A stretch of 64,000 bases of DNA from Acanthosoma haemorrhoidale (lineage: Eukaryota > Arthropoda > Insecta > Hemiptera > Acanthosomatidae), in contig OV884009.1 in NCBI GenBank assembly GCA_930367205.1, positions 98,849,189 through 98,913,188 on the forward strand, given 5' to 3'. The notes under the pieces were generated by a model, which saw nothing but the letters and a program-made list of their open reading frames with translations, was not told the origin of the DNA and did no database searches. Of this stretch, positions 26,765 through 39,100 are shown one piece after another. Position 1 is the stretch's first letter. Each line of letters starts with the position of its first letter. The translations under genes were made by a program, and so were the position numbers.

Positions 26765-27143
26765 AGGTAGGGAATTGTCGGGAGCCGTTGCTTTTTCCCT
26801 CCGCCCTACCTCCCTACCGTGTGTCACGTAGCTGGTGGTGGGTGTGGGGCGCGCCCTTGGGCAGGGATCGATGTGCCCTAGTAACTAAGTCACGTCTTTG
26901 CCTTTAGCCTTCATCGTCATTCTCCCGCTGCTCCTCTCTTCTGCCTTCTGCCAGACCCGAGAACCACAGCGTGAGGCGGCCCACAGCCTACGCAAGACAG
27001 GGCCCACGCAACAGGGCCCAAGGTAGCCTTTAGTCTGTCAGCCCCTATTAATATCTTGGATCATGCCAAGTATGCCTTGGTTTAAAGAACACAAAAAAAA
27101 TCAATGGAACAGCTTATTAAGGGCAGACTTTGTCGCCGCTCAA
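26765..27143. other. GC-rich island in AT-rich DNA, function unknown
   Basis: About 250 bases (26770-27030) are markedly GC-rich, with GGGGCGCGCCC at about 26846 and a pyrimidine tract near 26793. No long open frame or protein motif is visible on either strand. It could be an untranslated first exon or promoter region of a gene to the right (Mef2 is the only candidate), or a piece of foreign or transposon DNA. It ends where the 650-bp interspersed repeat begins. Confidence 0.3.
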
Positions 27144-27766
27144 GGAACCACGCTTAACCGGATTCGCTGCTTCTTCAAGTATCCTCACGAGGCCGAGTGA
27201 ATCCTGGTCATTTCCATCCCCCATCCTTAAATTAACTGGGAGTCTCCACTGTTTAAACTGAGCATGCTAACCTCTCGGTCTCTGGAACGACAAAATCTAA
27301 TAATACAATTTTAGCATGCGCAGGTCACAACTCCAATGGAATTAAGGATTTAATGTTCTGATTATAAGAAAATCAAACAATCGAGGGTTGAGCGCAAACA
27401 AGAAAATTGTTCAGTTCCGTTTTTTTAATCAGTGTTGCCTTTTCCACGTCATCCCAATATTACAACGGGACATCCATGCAAAATTTTGTTTCCTATTGGC
27501 TTGATCGCGGAACTCACAATGAACAGGACACACGAGTGGAAACACCTTAATGTAATCAAGTACAACCTATGAACCAATATCATAACATTTTTTGGTAGTT
27601 GAAGCACTGTTTTTTTTCACAATCACGGGTTCCGTTACCGTCTGTAACAATTATCTAGGACTGACTGAATATATTTTATTCAAATTACCTTTTAAGCCCA
27701 TATTTTCGTGTATATTAATGTTTTAACACGTAAGAGTATTGTGAGCACCGCTTATTGGGGAATTCC
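27144..27766. repeat. Interspersed ~0.65-kb repeat, copy 1
   Basis: From GGAACCACGCTTAACCGG to TTATTGGGGAATTCC this segment matches 32125-32805 in the same orientation at what looks like over 95% for the first 440 bp, diverging towards the right end. Copy 2 has about 80 extra bases (near 32563-32660). No protein-coding frame is conserved. It is an unclassified repeat family, perhaps a non-autonomous element. Confidence 0.85.
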
Positions 27767-30700
27767 TGATTTTTTTTGGAATATAAGCTTCAAATGCGTC
27801 TATCGATTGAATAATTTCCCGGACCGTTATGGAAGGACATTGAGAAATAAAATCGCAACAATATTACTCGGCCTTGGTTGAAACCAAACCAGCGTGCTTG
27901 GCGAAATTTCACTGAAGTGCTCAGCTCAGACTTTAAAAAAAAAATTAGTTGTAGACCGTTGTATCAGATTGCCAGTAGGGTAAGTTGGGGGAGGGTTTAT
28001 TATTGAGTAAATCGGATTTAATTACAGAAAAAAGACTATTCAATCTAAGCCTTAAGCCATCAACTCTACTTCCCGGAAGGGCTGCTTAGTTCCGCTGGTG
28101 GTCAATAAGGTTAAGTAGTCAGTTCTAATTTTCACTAGTAGATCCTAGGGCTAGTGGCTTCGCCATATTTGTTTAATTATAACAAACTTTGATTTATTTT
28201 CAAGTACCCAACACCAGGGAAAAGCCTTACCGCATACACAGTAGGCAATACATTAAATACAAATACATAAGTAGCATAAACATAAAAGAAATCCGAGCCT
28301 TGATGACAGAACTATACGATTAAGAAGTATAATTATAGCTAGAAAATTAATATATCAAGTAAATAAAAAAAACGGATTAAACTAAATTAGAATACTAAAC
28401 AATAAATTCCTCTCAAAGTTTTCAGTTGAATCATGCCGAAACGGAAATGAATCTTAAGCATTCTGATACGTGATACTAAAATTACCAGCGTTGTCATTAT
28501 TTTAAGTCTCAATTCTTTCCTCAACCGTTCATTGGCTACATCCCAACCAGGTTATTTTTTTTAATAATGACAATTTTTACGGCCTTTCTATATAATATCC
28601 AAACCCGAACCTAGACGTTAAGGTATTTAAAAAAAATAAATTTTGAAGAGCCAACATTGAAATCTCGTATTTAATGTCATTAGTGTCAATTATTTGTAGT
28701 CAATATTTTTTGTAATGAAATAATGATTTTCAATTTCAAAAATGTCGTTTTTTCACATTTTTTAAATAATAGTAATAAATATATATATATTGAAACCTAC
28801 CTCCTTTTTTACCATTTATTTTTATATTTTTATTAGATCAATTGACCTTAACTAATTTGGTAGGTCCGTCATGAGATCTTTAATTCAACTTATTTTTATG
28901 TCTTCGACATAGGAAATTATCCCGATTGAATCGCCCGATCTCAAGGCTAATGTTATAGTTATTAATAAATTGAGAAACTGGGAATTGTGAAATATATACA
29001 ATAAAATGGTTATAACAAATAATTATAATTATATAGAGTGCTGACATTAATTATATAAAAAATATTCAATTCCTTTTGAACAAGGATAGTTACTACTAAT
29101 TACAATAAAAAAAATGAAAATTGAGCTCAATCTCTTTTAATGGATCCATAATAATAAAAAAACAATATCAATATCACCCAATCGATGATCTCCGTTTAAT
29201 CCAATCAACGTTACTGTTGATCTCTTCTTCTTCTTCTCCTCTTCTTCTGTTGGATACCGCCAAGTCGGGGTCTTGCTCTTGTTCGCTCTCTGGCTGTTAG
29301 GCTAAGACTGACTAAGACTCGCTCTTCATCTCATCCCCACTCCTAAGAGCACAAAGGGATGATGCTGACCAGCTGGAAGGGTTGCAGGCCATGATATTCT
29401 CAAATATCATGAATGTTACAATATATATATAATGAATGTTGAATATAATAATAACAAAATATTAGTAAATGAATTAATACTAATAATCTGTTCACAATCT
29501 TTTAGTAAATATTTAAGAAACGTAAGTGTTTACATAGGATTTGCCTAAACGAATTCTAGGTGGTTAAACCAAAAAAAAAACACTTCTAATCCGAAATGTG
29601 GAATATTCCTTTGCAGTTTTTAAATAAATTTAATCATTTTTTTTGGCTTATATATATCATTACCTATCCATAGTGTAAACATATTCTTTAATTTTCTAAA
29701 TAAGGCTTTGTTAGGTTTTTATTTCTAGTTTTCCTACTATACAACTTTATTTTTGTTTATATACATATAATTATGTTTACGCCGATAAAATTTAACATGC
29801 AAAGGATACCGGAACACATAATAACAATTTAGTAACTGAATTGTATATTAAATTGTAAATAAAGTTTTCTTATTATATTTTTCTTAACATTACCAAGAGA
29901 CAGAGGATTCTTTTGTGTATATTTGAAAGTAATGCTACTGTTAGTGGGTTTGGCAAAAAGCTTAAAAAGGGTTTTCTACTGTAAGCATTTGGGTGGGAGT
30001 TGCCTCGGACAGTTAACTAGCAGCTTGTGGAAAAGCAGCTCGGCCAATGTAATCGAGGCTTAACGCTCCAATACGCTTGGCCCCCATATCTTCAGTTCAA
30101 AACACGGATTGGATCAAGACGGCAGTGAACTTGACATCAAAATTCTCTATCACCTTCTTCTGAATTTCTAATAAATATATTTCGAAAAAAAATGCCCATA
30201 TGCTTAATTGTTGCCAATCATTTTTTGTTTTGCAGGCTTCATTTTTACATACAAAACGAAATGAAGTGAACCATTTGGTATTGTAGATCAAAAGTTTCTT
30301 ATTTTATTTTTTAAACCATCTCGGTTACCGAAAATCACCTTTTTAACCAATAAATAGCGAATTAATATAAAATAATTAGTTATATCGATGGGTCTACTAA
30401 CTTTATTTTTAGGAATAGCTTCGAGATTATTTTTGCTTAGTCGCCTTTGTGTACTTAATCACTGGGAGAAATCAAAACTTCTAATCTAGTATAGCTTTTG
30501 AGCTAGGACTTGAGAAATCTTAAAATTTAGTTACTTGCCAATTTTATATTTTAACGAAAAAGTAATCAGGATATTTGGATCTGATATGGAATATATCACA
30601 AAAATTTGAGATGGATTAAATTAATTCATGTTTGTTCTCTTTAACTATACCGGCAGGCATAGAGACTAAAGACGATCTTTCCCACGACGAATCATTAGCA

Positions 30701-31789
30701 AAATATCAAAAATAATAACATGGTTTGTTACCAGCGATCTTTAGATCTGATCGTTGTCTATTGCCGTTTGTTATAAGTAATTGTATAAAATTAACGAGCC
30801 TATTGGCTTGAAGACTGCTTCTCTTCGACTGGGGATCGATCGGAGAGCTTATTCAATTATTCCTGGCTTTGTGGGGTCATTGCTGGGACCGTGACCTTCC
30901 CTTCTCTGTCTCGTTCTTACGACACCAGGCATAAATATGACCTAATTTTTACTGTTTTATATGACAAACATAAATATATCATTTGAAGGATTTGTGTTTG
31001 CGTTGGAAATTAATAATTAATTGAAAATTTTCTTGAAACGAGAATCTCTTGTGTATCGAGAGTGGTCGGGCGACTGATCCAAAAAAAATTTAAATTGTAA
31101 AGGTATAGACATTCAAAATCACAATTTATAATAACAGGAAATGTCAGAGTAAAATAATTGTAAACGTGAGAAAATACTTCCCCGTCCCATTAATTTTGGG
31201 TTTTATCTAACTATTGTTATGAAGCTATTAAGGGATTAAAATATTCATTTTCCCTCAATTTCAAGAACTTCATTAATGACGGTAAGATATTACAAATAGC
31301 TATTCAAATTAATTTATTTACGATTTTTACGAACAAATAAAATGATCTTACGGTAATATGCAATCCATTTGATGAAACCAAACTAAAACCATATATCTCG
31401 CGCATGCAGAATATAACATGTTTTTTTTTATCGATTTTCAATGACCTCAGAGGATTAGTAAGCTAAATAAAGCAGTATCATAATTTAAGTGATATTTTAG
31501 GGAACCGCGTAGAATATGGGAAGTTCGTAAACAATGTAAGTTTCAACTAGTCCTGTCCTCTTTCTATTTAGTAGATCTTAATTAGAAAATAACAATTACA
31601 AGATTATTAATTGTGATGTGAGAATTCATTCATACATGTGTACAAGTCCATTCATGCCTACTCGGATATACATTCGAATTCTGCCCAGGAGCCTTGACGG
31701 TTTAGCTGCTGCCCCCTACCAAATTGGTTTTAACAACTGTTTGTGTATGTTTGTTTTCTAGTGTGTGGTTAGAATTTCTGTTAAGTCGT
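27767..31789. other. Non-coding stretch with a pyrimidine-rich, moderately GC-rich patch
   Basis: Mostly AT-rich sequence with no recognisable gene. At about 29215-29385 there is a CTT/CTC microsatellite followed by roughly 130 bases of more balanced composition, including a CAGCTG E-box at about 29370. This patch lies 6.7 kb upstream of the Mef2 start codon and could be a promoter or untranslated exon, but nothing in the sequence proves it. Confidence 0.35.
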
Positions 31790-32124
31790 CTATATAACTG
31801 TCTGTTCTTGTCTTTTAAGTCTTGTGTAAGGGTTCCAAGTCAGCCTTTTGTCAAGATGAAACCCTAGGTATCTAACAGTATTGGACTCGGGATGTGGTAT
31901 TGGATCCAAGGTTACAGATGGACAGACTCCTAGACGGATAATAAAAGTGGTCTGAATGCATTTGCTTTCATTGACCTCGATGCGCCATTGGTTTCACTAG
32001 TTCTCTATCTGTGTGAGGTGATTTTATAGGTTGCTGGATGCTGTTGACGGATCGGGATGAGACGAAGAACGAAGAATTGACGAGTCGTCAGCAAACGATA
32101 AAAGGTGCTAGTTCTGGCACTCAT

Positions 32125-32805
32125 GGAACCACGCTTAACCGGATTCGCTGCTTCTTCAAGTATCCTCACGAGGCCGAGTGTATTCCTGGTCAGTCCCATC
32201 CCCCATCCTTAAATTAACAGGGGGGTCTCCACTGTTTAAACTGAGCATGCTAACCTCTCGGTCTCTGGTACGACAAAATCTAATAATACAATTTTAGCAT
32301 GCGCAGGTCCAATGGAATTAAGGATTTAATGTTCTGATTATAAGAAATTCAAACAATCGAGGGTTGCGCGCAAACAAGAAAATTGTTCAGTTCCGTTTTT
32401 TTAATCAGTGTTGCCTTTTTCACGTCATCCCAATATTACAACGGGACCTCCATGCAAAATTTTGTTTCCTATTGGCTTGATCGTGGAACTCACAATGAAC
32501 AGGACACACGAGTGGAAACACCTTAATGTAATCAAGTACAACCTATGAACCAATATCATAACATGGCCATACAGCCATTTATAATTTTTTGGTAGTTCAA
32601 GAACTATTTTTAGTGGCAGATACGCTTTGCCAAATGACGATTTCTTGCCGAAAATACCGTTTTTTTTTCACAATCACGGGTTCCGTTACCGTCCGTAGCA
32701 GTTATCTAGGACTGACTGAATATATTTTATTTAAGTGACCTTCTGTGCCCATAAATTTGCTTTATATTTTCGTGTATATAAATATCCGTCTTATTGGGGA
32801 ATTCC
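32125..32805. repeat. Interspersed ~0.65-kb repeat, copy 2
   Basis: Same-orientation copy of 27144-27766, with an additional ~80-bp segment around 32563-32660. Its left edge lies 30 bp from the FADD motif of a LINE reverse transcriptase, so it probably inserted into that element. Confidence 0.85.
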
Positions 32806-33012
32806 AGAATTGTCGTAGAATGTAACCATTAAACGAAACCGGTTAAAAAGAACAAAAGGTGACCAATGCAATATACTCAATTGCACCTGGAATACGCGCA
32901 CCACAGGCAACGAAATACTCCATGGTCCCGTCAACTGTGAGCGAGACATATGAGGGAACCCCGTTTGGGTGACGGATCGGGTTTAAAAAAAAAAAGAAGT
33001 TAATTACACATG

Positions 33013-33223
33013 AAAGGCCGTAATGAAAAAATAATTTTAAATATATTCCATCCAATAACTTAATTTTTGAGAGAGAACGATTGAAATTACGCAAATTAAT
33101 ATTGTTCCAGCCGATTTCCATTTTTTTTTTTTAGTAATTATTTTAGCTGTTTACATTTTTTCTAGTTGTTTTAAAGGGGATTTCAATGACAGATGGATTC
33201 AGAAAAAAAACCATTAAGTATTT
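33013..33223. repeat. ~210-bp direct duplication, left copy
   Basis: Shares long matches with 33650-33861, for example TTCCATCCAATAACTTAA and TGTTCCAGCCGATTT, at roughly 85-90% by eye and in the same orientation. Its origin is unknown. Confidence 0.75.
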
Positions 33224-33649
33224 TTAGATAGGATTAAAGGATTAGATAAGGTTATGGGATAAAGAGATTTTTAGCTTGTAAATCAAAACTGCGCGTAGTA
33301 CCCGGTCGAAAGCCTGAGCTACGTCCAAAAAGGCACCCGTGCAGTAGAGTTTGCTTTCATGTGTAGGGGTGCCTCTTTTTGAAACTGATTACTTTTTTTA
33401 ATAATATGTATTTTTAATTTTAGAAGTACCTTATTTTTATTAATATCATTATTACTTTCGTGATCTCTGAACACAGAACTGCAGTTTCCGTCATGGGGCT
33501 CAGTCCTCTTCCTCAGTGACACTTCAATTATGCTTATTTTTATAAATAAAGTTAACATACAATAACATTAAGTTTCGGTAACTTTCATTTTATGTCCCAG
33601 CGCGGCAGATATTTACCTTCTGGTTGTTCCCTTGGATTAATTGCCCATT

Positions 33650-33861
33650 AAAGGGCGTAATGCAAAAATAATTTTAAATAGATTCCATCCAATAACTTAA
33701 GTTTTAAGAGAGAACGACTGAAATCACGCATTTAATGTTGTTCCAGCCGATTTAAATTTTTTTTTAGTAATTATTTTAGCTGTTTACATTTTTTCTAGTT
33801 GTTTTATAGGGGATTTCCAGTGGCTGAGATGGGTTCAGAAAAGAAACCATTAAGTATTTTT
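33650..33861. repeat. ~210-bp direct duplication, right copy
   Basis: Second copy of 33013-33223, offset by about 637 bp. A short open frame that starts inside it (33799-33996) has no recognisable motif and is probably fortuitous. Confidence 0.75.
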
Positions 33862-35999
33862 AGTCCAACAGAGCGAGTAGTTTTGTCTCTACTTGTTGTT
33901 TTTAAAAAGAACTGGTGCAGACTCCGGCCCGGATATATCTTGATGGCGTTCCGTCACTTTCTACATCTTCAATTTTCTTTATATGTATTTAAATAAGGAT
34001 TAACAAAATGAATAAACATGTAAATGATAAAGCCTCCAGATGAATTTATTTTTTTGTTTTCAATTCCTATGCTTTCGATTTAATATTTAAAATGTATCAT
34101 TATGAATTTAGCTAAAACGTCTATCGGACCGAATATGAGACCCCGCCAATACTTAGTGCTAGAGTTGGGAGTCATGGGTCTTACTAACGGCTTACACTGA
34201 TGGCCTCATAGAATTTCGATTAATAAGATTCCAAGTTCCCATTGGATTTATTTTCGCGATGTTTTTGAATATACCTTCCTTGGCAAGTTTCCCAATTGTG
34301 ATAAGTAAAATACAACTTTGTGGGGCCGGTCAACTATAGCGAGCTGCTTAGTGCGCAGCGTACTTATCCAACCCTTGAATAGCCAATATAAAATTACGCT
34401 ATATTTACTACAATTATTGCTTACATAATTGGAAACGTAATTGTATTAATACATACAATATATTTGTCATAAATAAAATAATGCAAATACAATAAAAATA
34501 AATGAGTACATTCATGAATTAATAAATGTAGTTGCTGATAATTGGAATAGTGTCGATAGCCATCTCCTCCGCTAATGGCAATAGGACCTAGGCAAAGACC
34601 TATGTTGAGGTCTTTGAAGAAATTGGCTGACCTAGAAAGTTCCCCTCGCTCCGAAACACAGGACCCGGACCTCCAAGTCTCTGTTGCCATTTTCTTCTCG
34701 GTATCTCTCTGAGTAATAACGAATACATCTTTCTTAGAACTTGTTCTTCTCGGCGTCTGTATAACCTTCTCGGTCGTATGCATAGTTGGATCGACGATGA
34801 AGGCATACTTACTCCCTTTCTTGAAAGCGACGATTCCTCGTCATCGACTGCATAAACCTCCTTAAATCAGGTGAAATCATTGTTCATATTTCCATGAAAT
34901 CATAGTTTAATGTGATAGACGCGTCAATTATTTCGAATTTGACCTCCTTTTCCAACCACATTGAGCGAGGCGACCTTGTTGATTTGTGTTTTTACTATGG
35001 CCTGGGCCCTAATTGCATAATTTGATCTATATCTTCAGAAAATTAACGCATCTTAAGTTGACTAATCTTCACATGCAGACTAGTTGTTGATTAACCATCT
35101 CGGTCACTGAAATCGGGTATCCAAAAAATAAAATATATTTTAAATGTCTAAACTATTAATAAAAATAAAAACTATTGAAATCAGTTTGAACGACATTAAA
35201 TACGCGATTTAAATTGTTGCCTCCCAAAACTTCATTTTTTGACCTATTGTAAATTCTTTCAACAACTCTTATTACCGTAACAAAAATCAGAACTTTGATC
35301 ATTTCTTAGCTTTGATTAAAAAATGGCGTGCCAAACAACTTTTTTCACGTTGAATTTTGTTTTTTATTTCATAGCTCATTTTATTTTAACTGAAAAATAA
35401 TCATCATATTCTGAGCCAAAATAATTAGCATTATTTTAATTCAATTGAATTAATATTTAAGATAATGAGTGGGGTTCCCGGTGTAGATGGACTCCCCAAT
35501 TTTAGGGAGAGTTATTTCCTTTAAATTTGAAAAAAATGTACTTAATCCACTTGGAAACCCCCCCCCCAAAATGGCATTTATTTACAAGAATAAAAGGAGT
35601 AACTGAATTGCAAAAATAAAAGTTAATGATATAGAATAATCTTTACTATTACAGTAAAATAAATTCTTGTACCTAGTAAACTGCCACATGGTTCACAGTT
35701 GCATGTATTGTTTCTTGTATTAAGAATGAATGGTTCTGGCCTGTAATCCAACTAGTTTATAATTAATTATTAGCCAAAGAAAAAAGATAATGACATGTTG
35801 AGATTCGAACCTTAAGTTAATACTATTTTTTTTCTTTTGCTAATAATTTCTGTTGTTTATATTTTAAATTAGGTTTGTGTATAAGAAGTGCAACAAATTC
35901 TTTCAAATGCTTAAAGCTACTTGGGTCTTAATCAGGGCCACAGTGTTTATTTGTATTGCCTATTTTTTAATTGTATTTCTATGATATTTCTGATTGCAG
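33862..35999. other. Intron-like sequence upstream of the Mef2 start codon
   Basis: The acceptor TTTCTGATTGCAG at 35987-35999 implies that the sequence immediately left of 36000 is an intron. Nothing else is certain here. A block of more balanced composition at about 34540-34860 has overlapping - strand open frames (120 and 68 codons) with no recognised motif. A C10 run lies at 35558-35567. Confidence 0.45.
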
Positions 36000-36097
36000 A
36001 AGATTAGAGTGTGCTTCAGGTGAGTTATCGTACCGGAGAAACATTCAGAATTGCAAAACGTCAGTCAATTGCCCCAGAGGCGTGTCAGCTAAACAAC
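36000..36097 (+). other. Mef2: Mef2 5' untranslated part of the first coding exon
   Basis: A strong polypyrimidine/AG acceptor ends at 35999, and the sequence runs without a better start to the ATG at 36098. Mef2 genes commonly have upstream non-coding exons, so at least one more exon should lie to the left, possibly outside this window. An alternative is that transcription starts within this segment and the acceptor is a coincidence. Confidence 0.6.
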
Positions 36098-36151
36098 ATG
36101 GGACGTAAAAAAATACAGATTTCTCGCATCACTGATGAACGCAATAGACAA
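36098..36151 (+). CDS. Mef2: Mef2 coding exon 1 (residues 1-18)
   Basis: ATG at 36098 opens [18 protein letters not shown], the invariant Mef2 N-terminus, so the start is certain. The donor is GTAATTAG at 36152. The intron splits the MADS box after Q18, a position commonly seen in animal Mef2 genes. The following intron is only 94 bp. Confidence 0.97.
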
Positions 36152-39100
36152 GTAATTAGCATTTTTTCAATAATTAGTATTTGACTATATAGTTTTTAGC
36201 ATATATTCTGTTTCTGGCTAACCATTATATTTAATTTATTTTTAGGTCACTTTTAACAAACGTAAGTTTGGCGTTATGAAGAAAGCATATGAATTAAGTG
36301 TGTTATGTGATTGTGAAATCGCCCTTATTATATTCAGCAGTAGTAATAAATTATATCAATATGCAAGCACCGATATGGATAAAGTTCTATTAAAATACAC
36401 TGAATATAATGAACCTCACGAGTCTCTTACAAATAAAAACATCATAGAGGTATATACCTTTTTTCACCTTTTAATTTTTTTAGCATTAAGTGAGTATGTG
36501 TTATCATTTTATGGTCTTACTTAATTTTTTCATAAGGCATTGAATAAAAAAGAACACAAGAATGGTGCTTGTAGCCCTGATAGCCCCGAAGGTGACTCTG
36601 AATATCAGTTAACACCTAGAACAGAAGCAAAATATAATAAAATTGATGAAGAATTTCAGATGATGATGCAGCGTAATCAATTAACAAACAATAGGGTATG
36701 AGCTATTATAATTAAATTTATTTTTATGTCAAAATATTAATATTTATTATAAAAAAAAATATCAAACAAATAATAATGAAATAATTGTCTACTATTGTTT
36801 TATTATACATTTGAAGGTGGGCCAAGGAAGCTATTCACACAACCTTCCTGTAAGTGTACCCGTAGGATACTCCGATTCAAATCTATTACAGTCCAGCCCT
36901 CACATGGGTCAAAACACGAGTTTGAGCCCTCGTCCATCATCATCTGATGCTGATTCAGGTACAAACCTACACTTGCTGCTTTATACATTTACTCAGCAAT
37001 CCCAATTGTTGCTGTTATTAAAACTCAATATTATATACATAACTTATTAAAAAAGGTCTAATTTTATTCCTCAATTCAAAGTTTTAAATTAATTTTATGA
37101 ATTAAAATAATTATTTTGCCAAAAAAAAAAGTTTTTATTATTGTTACAAAGGAATTATTAAACCCTAAATTAGTTTTTTTTTTTAACAGTAGTATAATTT
37201 ATTATTGAAATTAATATATTTATTTTAGAATATGTTTATATTTATGAATACCATAAGGTAAAAATGTTGGTCTTGTGGTTATACTACAAATAATCTGTAT
37301 AATTAATTGTCGAGAACAGATTATATTTCAAAACATTAATGATGAACTCTGTTGGGCAATGGGCACACTATGGTATAATGTCAAAATCCATCCCTTATTA
37401 CACCATTAATCTCATGAAAGTAGCCTTGAAGTTAGGAAAAATAGCCTACTGAAAGCTTTTCTTTTAAAAAGAATGAGAAATTTTACAGGAAGGTGAAAAA
37501 AATAAATTTATTTATTTATTCTTGGATTTAGCTGACCCATTCGTTTTATTGTTTATAATTTAATTTTAATAAGGTTTCAATGGAAATATCTAGTTCATTT
37601 TAGCTAATGGATTTTTAAGTTAGTTCTTTTAAAAAAAATTACAGTACATTCCGTGTTTAATCATTGGTTTTATTTACATTGAAACTATGATAATTATGAC
37701 CCTATATAGAGATCTAGCTTCTATTTTAAATACATGAATAGTTATCAAGAATGATTACTTAATTAAAAGAAATCAGATATCTTCTAAATACCTTTATGTA
37801 CTTTCACATTAAATGAACCTGTCATACTCTATAATATATATGTATATATTGTTGTTACAGTGTACCCATCTGGCGGGATGCTCGAAATGAGCAATGGATA
37901 CCCACATTCTACATCACCTTTAGGTGGCTCACCATCACCAGGACCACCAGGAAGTCATTTAGGAAAGCCACCACCCCCACCTCCTCCAAAACACAGTTCA
38001 CCGGCACCATCTAGGACAAATCTTAGGGTTGTAATACCAAACGCTCATGATGATGTAAGTTTCTTATTATTATTTAAATTTAGTGGATACGTTCTTAACC
38101 TAGGTCCTTTGGCCGGTCAATCCTACTTATGGATGTTATTGAGCTAGCTAGTACACGGGAATAACTATTCTCAGTACATACCACTATAATTAAATAAAAA
38201 CTAGATAATGAGTTGTTAAGATTTATTTAAAAAAATAAGTCATATGAACCAGATATAAAATGAGTCAAAAGGCGGCTAGGCATATGAAGGCCAGATGATC
38301 TGGGAAAGCTTGTTAGCTTCCCCTGTACATGCCACATTAATTTTTGAAAATATGATTTTCTTTAGCTGTTAAATGTTTAATAAAATAATAGTTGATTAGT
38401 TTTATATCACTCGCATAAAAAAAAATACCTTACAGAGAGTATAGGTGATGTACTGCAAATAGCAACCCTTTAAGCAGTCACTTTATTTTGTAAAACTCCT
38501 CTGAGAAAGTTTTATTATCTTGTACCCACTTTTTTTCGCATGTGCTGCTTGAAAATATTTCTTTCAGTATATTAGGAATATTTACTCCTCTAAAGTCTTA
38601 AAATGTAAGCTTTTTCTCGAGACGAAGTTTACACTTTTTAGAACTCTTTAAATGATATTTTGAAATCATTTAATTTTTCAGTTTGCCCCCCATAATTTAT
38701 TTGATTATGGGTCATATGTGTCAATATCTATTTCTGGAAATTTACTTGAAAACGATGGTTATATCAATGAACCTGTCAATCTTGTGACTCTTTTAGAGCA
38801 TAAATGTATATTAGTTACAACTGTAATTCAGAGTTCCTTGAAAGTAAATTAATGTCCAGTAATAATACAACCAAAAAAATATTTTCCAGAGAAACGTTTT
38901 CTTGTTTAGTATGTGAAGAAGCTAGTGAAAAATTAACAAAAGAGTTTTAAGTAAGTAAGTTGTCAATTTAAAGGGCTCTATCAAAGCTTTAATTTAAAAG
39001 GGCCAGTTCTCTTAATAATATAATCCATTCTTATGGGTTCCATTAACTTACAAACAAAGTGATGTCCACGGAGAAAACGATATGTAAAAATTGGTTTAAA

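Larger units (their letters stand above)
31790..33350 (-). mobile_element. Jockey-like LINE reverse transcriptase, broken by later insertions
   Basis: Three reverse transcriptase segments lie in the correct order on the - strand. At 33337-33305 GAFLDVAQAFDRV is motif A, with its catalytic Asp. At about 32985-32840 a degenerate segment could be motif B. At 32095-32084 FADD is motif C, with the two catalytic Asp residues. It is followed in the same frame by WRIEVNESKC and YLGFHLDKRLTWNP (to about 31810), the usual Jockey sequence downstream of FADD. There are in-frame stops after motif C. Between the motifs lie copy 2 of the 0.65-kb repeat (32125-32805) and a second duplicated segment (33013-33223). 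This appears to be one LINE insertion that was itself invaded. Confidence 0.75.

Noticed and set aside
34421..34806. Overlapping - strand frames of 120 and 68 codons
   Set aside because: The two frames overlap out of phase with no family motif. Balanced composition alone does not establish an exon.
35795..35830. GGTTCGAATCT on the - strand resembling a tRNA T-loop / B box
   Set aside because: The flanking bases do not pair as a T-stem and no A box or acceptor stem is found within 100 bp on that strand.
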